Shown here piece by piece: positions 1 through 6,115 of a stretch of 6,115 nucleotides of DNA (position 1 is its first letter; every line of letters begins with the position of its first letter). Under the pieces are notes generated by a model that searched no databases, was not told the origin of the DNA, and worked only from the letters and a program-made list of their open reading frames with translations. A program made the translations under genes and the position numbers. Where the stretch lies: the NCBI GenBank assembly GCA_945917385.1, contig CAMEHJ010000081.1, positions 1 to 6,115 of the forward strand. Reading direction: 5' to 3'. The DNA comes from an uncultured bacterium. Its GTDB lineage: Bacteria > Bacillota_A > Clostridia > Oscillospirales > Oscillospiraceae.

Positions 1-1541
1 GCCACCATTTCTCTTCCATCGCCGGCGCAGGCCCCATTAACGGACCTATCCAGGCTGCCGTTTTCGGCTGGCTGCCCGTATTCCTGTGGGTCGTCATCGG
101 CGGCATCTTCTTCGGTGCAATGCATGACTTTGGTTCTCTGTTCGCCTCCATCCGCCACAACGGCGGCTCCATCGGCGAAGTCATCAAAGACTCCATGGGC
201 CCCAGAGCGCAGAAGCTGTTCATCATCTTCGCACTGCTGGTTCTCATCCTTGTCATTGCTTCTTTCACCGCAGTCGTTGCAGGTACCTTCGCAAGCGAAG
301 CCGAATCCGTCATCACTGTCGGTATGGGCAACGTAAGCGCAAAGGCTTCCACCGCAACCACCTCCCTGCTGTTCATCGTTATCGCCTTCATCTTCGGCTT
401 CTTCGTGTACCGCAAGAACGCCAAGATCGGTCCCGCAACCATCATCGGCGTTCTCGGCATCATCGCCATCACCGCTATCGGTCTGAATGTCGGTATCAAT
501 GCCAGCCGTACCTTCTGGGTTCTGTTCATCGCAGTTTACGTTGTTGTTGCATCCCTGCTTCCTGTCTGGATGCTGCTCCAGCCCCGTGACTACCTGTCCT
601 CCTTCCTGCTCTACGGCATGATGATCATTGCTGTCGTCGGTATCTTCGGTTCCAACATGACCGTTGAGCTGCCCATGGTCACCGGCTGGCAGGGTCTCAC
701 CGGCACCACCCTCTTCCCGACTCTGTTCATTACCGTTGCCTGCGGCGCAGTTTCCGGCTTCCACTCCCTCATCGGTTCCGGTACCACCTCCAAGCAACTC
801 AACTCCGAGAAGGATGCAAAGGTCATCGGCTACGGCGCAATGATCGTCGAGTCCGGCCTTGCCATCATCTCCCTCATCGCAATCGGTGTTGTCTTTGCTG
901 AGACCAACATCGGCGGCGGCGACAAGTTCCAGCTCTCCGCACCTCCCACCATCTTTGCAGGTGGTATTGCAACCATGGTTTCCAAGTTCGCGGGCGAGGG
1001 TGCATACGGCGTTGTCTACACTCTGCTTACCCTTGCTGTTTCTGTCTTTGCTCTTACCTCTCTTGACTCCGGCTGCCGTCTCGCACGCTACATGTTCGCT
1101 GAGCTGCTTATCCCCGAAGGCAAGACCCGCGAGGATCTGACCGGTCTCAGAAAGGTCTTTGCAGGCCCCTGGGCTTCCACCCTCATCATGGTCGTTGTCG
1201 GCTGCGGCATGGGCTTCATGGGCCTGAGCCAGATCTGGGGCGTCTTCGGCGCTGCAAACCAGCTCCTCGCCGGCATCGCAATGCTCGCCGTTGCCACTTG
1301 GCTCGGCAACATCGGCAAGAACAACAAGATGTTCTTCGTCCCCATGGTATTCATGCTTGCCGCTACCATCACCGCTCTCGTTCAGACCATCATCAAGAAG
1401 GTCGGCATGATCGGCGCAGGTGCTGCTGCATGGGGTGACTGGTTCCAGATGATCTGGTCCATCGGCCTCGTCGTTCTCGCTGTCATCCTCGTTGCTGAGG
1501 GTGTCAAGGTTCTGAAGAACCCCGCAAAGAAGGAAGCATAA
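1..1541 (+). CDS. cstA: CstA-family carbon starvation protein, peptide/pyruvate transporter (5' partial)
   Basis: The frame is open from the left edge (first whole codon at 3) to TAA at 1539-1541, giving 512 visible residues; the true start and the first transmembrane segments lie outside the window. The visible N-terminus carries the family motif HFSSIAGAGPI, followed by the equivalent of the HDFGSL segment near 123. The hallmark GAVSGFHSLIGSGTT is encoded at 744-788, then IGYGAM, LDSGCR at 1062-1079 and WGVFGAANQLLAG at about 1236-1271. About 13 hydrophobic segments can be counted, so this is an integral membrane protein. CstA relatives in enterobacteria import peptides, and some import pyruvate, under carbon limitation; the substrate here is inferred only. 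It is shorter than the roughly 700-residue E. coli CstA, as is common in Clostridia. Codon use is strongly biased (TTC, ATC, GGC, CTC; GCG almost absent), which suggests high expression. The gene ends at its own terminator and is not co-transcribed with the glycosidases. Confidence 0.95.
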   Translation, partial: HHFSSIAGAGPINGPIQAAVFGWLPVFLWVVIGGIFFGAMHDFGSLFASIRHNGGSIGEVIKDSMGPRAQKLFIIFALLVLILVIASFTAVVAGTFASEAESVITVGMGNVSAKASTATTSLLFIVIAFIFGFFVYRKNAKIGPATIIGVLGIIAITAIGLNVGINASRTFWVLFIAVYVVVASLLPVWMLLQPRDYLSSFLLYGMMIIAVVGIFGSNMTVELPMVTGWQGLTGTTLFPTLFITVACGAVSGFHSLIGSGTTSKQLNSEKDAKVIGYGAMIVESGLAIISLIAIGVVFAETNIGGGDKFQLSAPPTIFAGGIATMVSKFAGEGAYGVVYTLLTLAVSVFALTSLDSGCRLARYMFAELLIPEGKTREDLTGLRKVFAGPWASTLIMVVVGCGMGFMGLSQIWGVFGAANQLLAGIAMLAVATWLGNIGKNNKMFFVPMVFMLAATITALVQTIIKKVGMIGAGAAAWGDWFQMIWSIGLVVLAVILVAEGVKVLKNPAKKEA

Positions 1542-1583
1542 TTCCTCTTTAGAGAACACATACCACAAACAAACAACATAAGG

Positions 1584-1613
1584 ACAGCCGCCCGTCAGGG
1601 CGGCTGTTTTTTT
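1584..1613 (+). terminator. Intrinsic terminator of cstA
   Basis: A perfect 10-bp stem, ACAGCCGCCC (1584-1593) with GGGCGGCTGT (1598-1607), has a four-base GTCA loop. The last stem base is the first of a run of seven T (1607-1613). It sits 43 bases after the cstA stop codon and separates that unit from the glycosidase promoter just downstream. Confidence 0.95.
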
Positions 1614-1619
1614 GCTGCT

Positions 1620-1643
1620 CCGGAAAGCACGGTGGACTTCCGG
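1620..1643. repeat. Short inverted repeat over the -35 region, possible operator
   Basis: CCGGAA (1620-1625) and TTCCGG (1638-1643) are exact reverse complements separated by 12 bases. The repeat touches the end of the -35 hexamer of the glycosidase promoter, where a repressor could act. No regulator is encoded nearby and six-base arms can arise by chance in GC-rich DNA, so the operator role is speculative. Confidence 0.25.
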
Positions 1644-1661
1644 CGGCAGCTCTGGTATAAT
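1633..1661 (+). promoter_or_regulatory. Housekeeping sigma promoter for the GH2-GH36 operon
   Basis: A consensus -10 TATAAT lies at 1656-1661, preceded by TG at 1653-1654 (extended -10, TGGTATAAT). A weaker -35, TGGACT at 1633-1638 (four of six matches to TTGACA), lies 17 bases upstream. The expected transcription start is near 1667-1669, leaving a leader of about 80 bases before the GH2 start. The strong extended -10 may compensate for the imperfect -35. Confidence 0.8.
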
Positions 1662-1730
1662 TATGATCAGAAATGAATTGTGCTCGCCGCACGCGCAGAA
1701 GCGGCGAAAGATTCTTGACCTGCTTAACGC

Positions 1731-1738
1731 GGAGGAGG
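1731..1738 (+). promoter_or_regulatory. Ribosome binding site that fixes the GH2 start
   Basis: GGAGGAGG lies eight bases before ATG 1747, a near-perfect Shine-Dalgarno sequence at normal spacing. It supports 1747 over the in-frame upstream candidates: a start near 1612 lies in the terminator T-run and ATG 1663 lies before the predicted transcription start. Confidence 0.88.
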
Positions 1739-1746
1739 GTACAGCC

Positions 1747-4080
1747 ATGATAAGCTTATGCAACGGCTGGGAATTTACCGAAAAATGGAGCGATGCTTTT
1801 TTAGCGGGCACTGAGGGCGGTGCGCCTGTGCGTCTGCCGCACAATGTGCGCGAAGTTCCGCTGCACTATGCCGCGCCCGAGGATTACGAGACGGTTTGCG
1901 GCTACCGCCGGAAGCTCGATATTTCCCCGGAAAACCGGGACAAGCGGATATTTCTGCAGTTTGACGCGGCGGCGCATATCGCCTTCGTCTATATTAACGG
2001 TACAAAGGTGTGCGAGCACCGCTGCGGCTATACGGCGTTTCGCGCCGAGATAGGAGAATATCTGAACTTTGACGGTGAAGATACCGTTGCCGTGCGCCTT
2101 GACACACGCGAAAACGGCGAGATACCTCCCTTCGGCTTCGTCATCGACTATCTGACCTATGGCGGGCTGTACCGCGAGGTGTGGCTCGACATACGGGAGA
2201 AGAGCTATATCGAAAACGTGTTCGTGTATACGCCGTCGCTCACCTCGGCGGAGGTCAGACTGAATGTGGACGGCAGCTTCAAAACTGCGCGTGTCCGCGT
2301 CATGGACGGCGAAAGATGCCTCGCCGAGAGCAGGGGAGGGGCAAACCACACTCTGCGCAGCCATGATGTGCAGCCGTGGGATGTGGAAACACCGAAGCTC
2401 TACCCTCTCGTCTCCGAGATTTTCGACGAAAACGGCGCACTGCTCGACGCACAGAATACAAGCTTCGGCTTTCGCACGGCGGAGTTCAAGGCGGACGGCT
2501 TTTATCTCAACGGCAGGAAGCTCTTCATGCGCGGGCTGAACCGGCACCAGTCCTTCCCGTATATCGGCTATGCCGCGCCGGAGAGCCTTCAGCGCGAGGA
2601 CGCGCGCATACTGCGCGAGGAGCTGGGCTGCAATGCGGTGCGCACCTCCCACTACCCGCAGAGCCGGTATTTCATCGACGAGTGCGACAGGCGCGGCCTT
2701 CTCGTGTTTACCGAGCTTCCCGGCTGGCAGCATATCGGGGATGGCGAGTGGAAGGCGCAGGCGGTCGAGAACGTGCGGGAGATGGTGCGCGAATACCGCT
2801 GTCATCCGAGCATCGTTCTCTGGGGTGTGCGCATAAACGAGAGCATGGACGACGATAAGTTTTACGCGCGCACAAATGCCGCCGCGCGCGAGCTTGACCC
2901 AAGCCGCGCCACTACGGGCGTCAGATATACGCAAAAGAGCAGTCTGCTTGAGGATGTCTATTCCTATAACGATTTTTCGCACACCGGCGCCAACCCCGGC
3001 GTGAATCGGAAAAAGCAGGTCACGCCCGATATGAAAAAGGCGCTCATCGTCTCCGAGTGCAACGGCCATATGTTTCCGACAAAGTCCTTTGATTCGTGGC
3101 AGAAGCGGCAGGAGCACGCGCTGAGACACGCGCGCGTGCAGAACGACGCGCTCGCTTCCGGCGAACACGCGGGCTGCTTCGGCTGGTGTATGTTCGATTA
3201 CCCGACGCACAAGGACTTCGGCTCCGGTGACAGGGTGTGCTACCACGGCGTTATGGACGCGTTCAGAAATCCGAAGCTTGCCGCCGCCGTGTACGCGAGC
3301 CAGAGCGACGAAAAACCCGTGCTGGAGCTGGGCTGTCCTATGGACATCGGCGACTACCCCGCGGGCAATGTCGGTGAAATCTATGCGTTCACGAACGCCG
3401 ACGCTGTAAAGCTGTACAAAAACGATGTGTTTGTAAAAAGCTTTTCCGGCGGGGAGTATTCGGCGCTCAGACACAGCCCCGTACACATCGACGACACGAT
3501 AGGCGCTCTCCTTGAGACGCAGGAGGGCTATGACGCGGCGGGGGCGAAGCTTCTGCGCGAGTGTCTGATGAGCGCGGCGAGACACGGCCTTGCGAATATG
3601 CCCGCAAAGGACAAGGCGAAAATGCTGTACTGTATGCTGAAATTGAAGCTCAGCTACTCAGACGGCGTGAACCTCTACGGCAAGTATGTGGGCAACTGGG
3701 GCGGCGAGGCGACAAGATGGCGCTTTGACGCTGTAAAGGACGGCAAAGTAGTAGCGAGCAGAACTCTCTGCCCCGGCAGAAGGCTGCACATAGAGGCGTG
3801 TCCGAGCAGTACGGTTCTCACCGAGGACGCAAGCTATGACATGGCGGCGGTGAGGATAAGAATTCTTGACGAGAACAACAATCCCGCAAGCTATGCCCAG
3901 CTCCCCTTGAGACTTGAAGCAAAGGGAGATATCGAGCTTGTCGGCCCCGCGCTCGTAACGGCGGAGGGCGGTATGTGCGGCACATATGTCAGAACCCTCG
4001 GCAGAGCGGGCAAGGGTACGCTCACCGTGAGCGGCGCTCAGGTCGGGGCGGTCGAGATTGAATTTGAGGTGAGAGCATGA
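1747..4080 (+). CDS. Glycoside hydrolase family 2 enzyme, beta-galactosidase-like
   Basis: This is a 777-residue retaining glycosidase with the GH2 domain order. A sugar-binding-like beta sandwich spans about 1-160 (opening NGWEF, ending LTYGGLYREVWLDI). An Ig-like domain follows at about 165-240 (QPWDVETPKLYPL, W211), then the catalytic TIM barrel at about 245-518. Visible active-site signatures are NRH at 265-267, RTSHYPQS from 299, the acid/base E365 in LWGVRINES with the preceding N364, and the nucleophile E437 in VSECNGHMFPTK. After the barrel come an Ig-like stretch (about 523-565), a helix-rich segment (about 580-645) and a final Ig-like domain typical of bacterial beta-galactosidases (AVRIRILDENNNPASYAQ). 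There is no signal peptide or membrane segment, so it is cytoplasmic. The start is set by the ribosome site at 1731. The exact sugar is uncertain: beta-galactoside is likeliest, but GH2 also contains glucuronidases and mannosidases. An unusual feature is Cys438 directly after the nucleophile, where Tyr is usual. It overlaps the GH36 gene by four bases. Confidence 0.92.
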   Translation: MISLCNGWEFTEKWSDAFLAGTEGGAPVRLPHNVREVPLHYAAPEDYETVCGYRRKLDISPENRDKRIFLQFDAAAHIAFVYINGTKVCEHRCGYTAFRAEIGEYLNFDGEDTVAVRLDTRENGEIPPFGFVIDYLTYGGLYREVWLDIREKSYIENVFVYTPSLTSAEVRLNVDGSFKTARVRVMDGERCLAESRGGANHTLRSHDVQPWDVETPKLYPLVSEIFDENGALLDAQNTSFGFRTAEFKADGFYLNGRKLFMRGLNRHQSFPYIGYAAPESLQREDARILREELGCNAVRTSHYPQSRYFIDECDRRGLLVFTELPGWQHIGDGEWKAQAVENVREMVREYRCHPSIVLWGVRINESMDDDKFYARTNAAARELDPSRATTGVRYTQKSSLLEDVYSYNDFSHTGANPGVNRKKQVTPDMKKALIVSECNGHMFPTKSFDSWQKRQEHALRHARVQNDALASGEHAGCFGWCMFDYPTHKDFGSGDRVCYHGVMDAFRNPKLAAAVYASQSDEKPVLELGCPMDIGDYPAGNVGEIYAFTNADAVKLYKNDVFVKSFSGGEYSALRHSPVHIDDTIGALLETQEGYDAAGAKLLRECLMSAARHGLANMPAKDKAKMLYCMLKLKLSYSDGVNLYGKYVGNWGGEATRWRFDAVKDGKVVASRTLCPGRRLHIEACPSSTVLTEDASYDMAAVRIRILDENNNPASYAQLPLRLEAKGDIELVGPALVTAEGGMCGTYVRTLGRAGKGTLTVSGAQVGAVEIEFEVRA
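4066..4080 (+). promoter_or_regulatory. Ribosome site and ATGA stop/start overlap coupling GH2 to GH36
   Basis: GAGGTGAGAG just before ATG 4077 is a Shine-Dalgarno-like sequence inside the last codons of GH2. The GH2 stop TGA (4078-4080) overlaps the GH36 start ATG (4077-4079) as ATGA, the usual arrangement for translational coupling and balanced production of two proteins. Confidence 0.8.
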
Positions 4081-5654
4081 AATTCAGGTATAAAATTGAG
4101 CTTTTAAGCGGCGAGGCCATAAACGGCGAACGGGAGCTCACGGCGGGCGTGAACCGAATCGTCGAAGCACTGTCAAAAGGCACGCTCAAAAGCATCAGCG
4201 GCACTCTGCCGCTTGTCATCGGGGCGGACGAAAAAATCTTTATGAACGGCTACCAGACCTGGACGTTCTGCCCGGAGCTGAATAAAAGCTCGTCCATCCG
4301 AGCAATGGGCAAGCTGCCGAAGGTGCTTATAAACCATTACGGTATAGATCGCTACGGCGACTATCACTTTGTGAACTACCCCAATAGGCGCGGCGTCACC
4401 CACGGGGAGAGCTACTGCTATTTCAGGCTCAAAGAGCGCTTTCGCCTGTTCGCCTCACTGGACGAGATGCCGGGCTACACCATGTTCATGTATGACAGCA
4501 GCAGGTCGATTCTCACGGTGAGCCGTGACTGTGAGGGCGTTTCCTGCGGTGGGGAATATCACGTCTTCGACCTGTTTCTTGCCGAGGGCGAGGAGAACGA
4601 GGTTTTTGATGCATGGTTTGCGGCGATGAATATAAAGCCGCGCACAAATGAGCGCATTGCCGGTTACTCAAGCTGGTATAACCGCTATCAGAAGATAAGC
4701 GAACGGAGCATCATGGACGACCTGAACGGCTGCGCCGCCGTCATGCGTGAGGGCGATTTGTTTCAGATAGACGACGGCTGGGAGCCGTATGTCGGTGACT
4801 GGCTGGAGCCGGACGGGAAGAAGTTCCCACGCGGAATGAAAGCCGCTGCCGACGAGATACATTCGCGCGGCTTCAAGGCGGGGCTGTGGCTCGCTCCCTT
4901 TGTCGCGCAGAAAGGCTCTGCGCTTATGCGTCAGCACCCGGACTGGCTTTTATATGTGGACTCAGAGCCGTGGCGGGACGGCTCAAACTGGGGCGGCTTC
5001 TACTCGCTCGATATCGATAAGCCCGAAGTCGTTGAGTATCTCCGTAAATGCTTCGACCGCGTGCTGAACGACTGGGGCTACGACCTTGTGAAGCTCGACT
5101 TTCTGTATGCCGCCGCACCCTTCGGTAGAAACGGAGAGAGCCGCGCCGCGCGGATGACGCGCGCCGTGAAGCTGCTGCGCGAAATGTGCGGAGATAAGCT
5201 CATCCTCGGCTGCGGCGTGCCGCTCATGCCCGCTTTCGGGGTGTTTGACTATTGCCGCATAAGCTGTGACGTCGGCCTCGACTGGGACAATACGCCCATC
5301 ATGCGCCTGATTAACCGCGAGCGCGTTTCCACGCGCCATGCCATTCTCAATAGCATTTTCCGCCGCCAGCTGAGCGGTCGGGCGTGGCTCAGCGACCCGG
5401 ATGTGTTTTTCCTGCGCGACGATAACCTGAAGCTCAGTGAGCGGGAGAAATATATCCTCTCAGCCGTCAACAGTCTCTTCGGCGGGGTGCTTCTCTGCTC
5501 TGACAATATGGGCGAGTATGACGGCGAAAAGCGTGAAAACTACCGCCGCCTGCTGAAAATGCGTGACGCGAAGAACATCATTGTCCACGCAGACGACGGC
5601 CTTTCGGTCAGCTTCAAGCTTGATGGCGTAAATGAGATCATAGAAATCGAATAA
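4077..5654 (+). CDS. Alpha-galactosidase, glycoside hydrolase family 36 (melibiase-like)
   Basis: This 525-residue protein matches the short class of GH36 enzymes (compare about 550 residues for the Thermotoga maritima enzyme) rather than the roughly 720-residue tetrameric class. An N-terminal beta domain covers about 1-185 and includes NGYQTW at 57-62. The (beta/alpha)8 barrel follows: GYSSWYNRY (W200), QIDDGW (D232, D233), FPRGM, a KAGLWLAPFVA strand, the nucleophile D341 in VKLDFLY, and the acid/base D398 in RISCDVGLDW. The spacing of the two aspartates (57 residues) fits the family. A short C-terminal beta domain includes SDPDVFFLRDD and SDNMGEYDG. No signal peptide is seen, so it acts in the cytoplasm, releasing terminal alpha-linked galactose from melibiose- or raffinose-like oligosaccharides. 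Other GH36 activities, such as alpha-N-acetylgalactosaminidase, cannot be excluded. It is co-transcribed and probably translationally coupled with the upstream GH2 gene. Confidence 0.93.
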   Translation: MKFRYKIELLSGEAINGERELTAGVNRIVEALSKGTLKSISGTLPLVIGADEKIFMNGYQTWTFCPELNKSSSIRAMGKLPKVLINHYGIDRYGDYHFVNYPNRRGVTHGESYCYFRLKERFRLFASLDEMPGYTMFMYDSSRSILTVSRDCEGVSCGGEYHVFDLFLAEGEENEVFDAWFAAMNIKPRTNERIAGYSSWYNRYQKISERSIMDDLNGCAAVMREGDLFQIDDGWEPYVGDWLEPDGKKFPRGMKAAADEIHSRGFKAGLWLAPFVAQKGSALMRQHPDWLLYVDSEPWRDGSNWGGFYSLDIDKPEVVEYLRKCFDRVLNDWGYDLVKLDFLYAAAPFGRNGESRAARMTRAVKLLREMCGDKLILGCGVPLMPAFGVFDYCRISCDVGLDWDNTPIMRLINRERVSTRHAILNSIFRRQLSGRAWLSDPDVFFLRDDNLKLSEREKYILSAVNSLFGGVLLCSDNMGEYDGEKRENYRRLLKMRDAKNIIVHADDGLSVSFKLDGVNEIIEIE

Positions 5655-5661
5655 AGGCGAA

Positions 5662-5692
5662 CGGCACATAGCCTCTCCGCCGGGCGGTGCCG
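5662..5692 (+). other. Imperfect stem-loop after the GH36 gene
   Basis: CGGCAC (5662-5667) pairs with GTGCCG (5687-5692), with a possible inner GCC/GGC pairing (5671-5673 with 5683-5685). No T-run follows, so it is not a canonical intrinsic terminator. It could be a weak or factor-assisted terminator or a 3'-end stabilising hairpin. Confidence 0.35.
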
Positions 5693-5702
5693 GAATACAG
5701 AC

Positions 5703-5731
5703 TTGATAACAGCCTGCCTGCGTGCTATAAT
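5703..5731 (+). promoter_or_regulatory. Near-consensus housekeeping promoter for the GtrII-like gene
   Basis: The -35 TTGATA (5703-5708, five of six matches) lies 17 bases from the -10 TATAAT (5726-5731). The TG at 5723-5724 makes it an extended -10 (TGCTATAAT). The expected transcription start is near 5737-5739, giving a leader of about 35 bases to ATG 5773. This makes the downstream gene a separate transcription unit, although read-through from the glycosidase operon is possible. Confidence 0.85.
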
Positions 5732-5761
5732 TTCAAAAAAATGTAATGTTTGATTTGAACC

Positions 5762-5767
5762 GGGGAG
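5762..5767 (+). promoter_or_regulatory. Ribosome binding site that fixes the GtrII-like start
   Basis: GGGGAG lies five bases before ATG 5773. The earlier in-frame ATG at 5746 has no ribosome site and falls only about eight bases after the predicted transcription start, so 5773 is preferred. Confidence 0.7.
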
Positions 5768-5772
5768 CAGAT

Positions 5773-6115
5773 ATGAGATGCTTTAATGAGAAGATAACAG
5801 AAAGAATAAGCCGTTATATTCCGACCTGTTGTGCAGCTCTTATTCTTGGCCTTGCCGCGCATATGTTCATGCAGGCAAACAAAATATGCTTTGCCGGCGA
5901 CGCCGGAGGTCTGTTCCGGAAAGGGGATACTATCGTCTCCGGCAGATGGGGCCTTTTGCACTTACAAGCTATATAATGCCGGATATCTCGATGCCGTGGC
6001 TCAACGGGCTGATGAGTCTGCTGCTCATAGGTGTCGCGGTATGCATGACCGTGTCAATTTTCAAAATAAGGAGCAGAGCACTGCAAATCCTTCTGGCGGG
6101 GCTGATCGTCTGTTC
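5773..6115 (+). pseudogene. GtrII-like membrane glucosyltransferase, frameshifted and 3' partial
   Basis: The first frame, from ATG 5773, encodes a short polar start and a hydrophobic segment (CCAALILGLAAHMF), then NKICFAGDAG and IVSGRWG before stopping at TAA 5974-5976. The other part of the protein continues in another frame from about 5949 to the right edge: PFALTSYIMPDIS, MPWLNGLMSLLL and a second membrane segment leading to VSIFKI. Joined, this gives an SGRWG...SMPWLNGLxSLLL layout, which I recognise as the N-terminus of the glucosyltransferase domain (GtrII-like) multi-spanning family. That family transfers glucose from a lipid carrier to cell-surface polysaccharides. One extra G in the run at 5948-5951 would restore a single frame. 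The break may be a real mutation or a base-calling error. The family call is from memory of motifs over about 115 residues; the frameshift itself is clear if the family is right. Confidence 0.62.

Noticed and set aside
1612..1746. In-frame N-terminal extension of the GH2 protein
   Set aside because: It would start in the terminator T-run or, at ATG 1663, before the predicted transcription start. ATG 1747 has a near-perfect ribosome site and the homologous region begins there.
1801..3585. 594-codon open frame on the - strand
   Set aside because: It lies exactly antisense to the GH2 gene, resembles no protein family I know, and is explained by the GC-rich codon bias of GH2. The sense frame carries all catalytic motifs.
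5746..5772. Earlier in-frame ATG of the GtrII-like gene
   Set aside because: No ribosome site precedes it and it is too close to the predicted transcription start; 5773 has GGGGAG at good spacing.
5944..5955. Programmed -1 ribosomal frameshifting as the explanation for the frame break
   Set aside because: There is no X-XXY-YYZ slippery heptamer; slipping from TGG to ATG would break codon pairing, and members of this family are not known to need recoding.
5725..5961. 78-codon - strand ORF facing the GtrII-like gene
   Set aside because: It overlaps the promoter and start of the + strand gene and shows no recognisable domain.
1..6115. tRNA, rRNA, CRISPR arrays, insertion sequences or attachment sites
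   Set aside because: No direct-repeat arrays, transposase-like proteins, terminal inverted repeats or tRNA-like cloverleaf sequences were recognised on either strand by reading.

Overview
No undescribed system could be shown in this window. It reads as an ordinary stretch of chromosome from a GC-rich anaerobic Firmicute, probably a gut Clostridia member of the Oscillospirales/Ruminococcaceae type. That placement is inferred from AGGAGG-type ribosome sites, near-consensus housekeeping promoters and the style of the glycosidases; nothing in the window fixes the taxon.

All genes lie on the + strand. Region 1 (1-1613) is the 3' part of a CstA-family transporter (peptide/pyruvate uptake), cut by the window's left edge and closed by a textbook intrinsic terminator. 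Region 2 (1614-5654) is a two-gene operon. An extended -10 promoter drives a 777-residue glycoside hydrolase family 2 enzyme (beta-galactosidase-like), whose stop codon overlaps the start of a 525-residue family GH36 alpha-galactosidase in an ATGA. Both enzymes lack signal peptides, so the pair probably trims alpha- and beta-linked galactose or related sugars in the cytoplasm from oligosaccharides imported by a transporter encoded elsewhere. Region 3 (5655-6115) holds a second near-consensus promoter and the start of a membrane protein resembling the GtrII-like glucosyltransferase family. Its reading frame is broken by what looks like the loss of one G in a short G run, and it runs off the right edge.

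The main points for a second look are the frameshift in the GtrII-like gene, the translationally coupled GH2-GH36 pair with a Cys directly after the GH2 nucleophile, a 25-codon leader ORF that also ends in ATGA at the GH2 start, and an inverted repeat over the -35 element of the glycosidase promoter.
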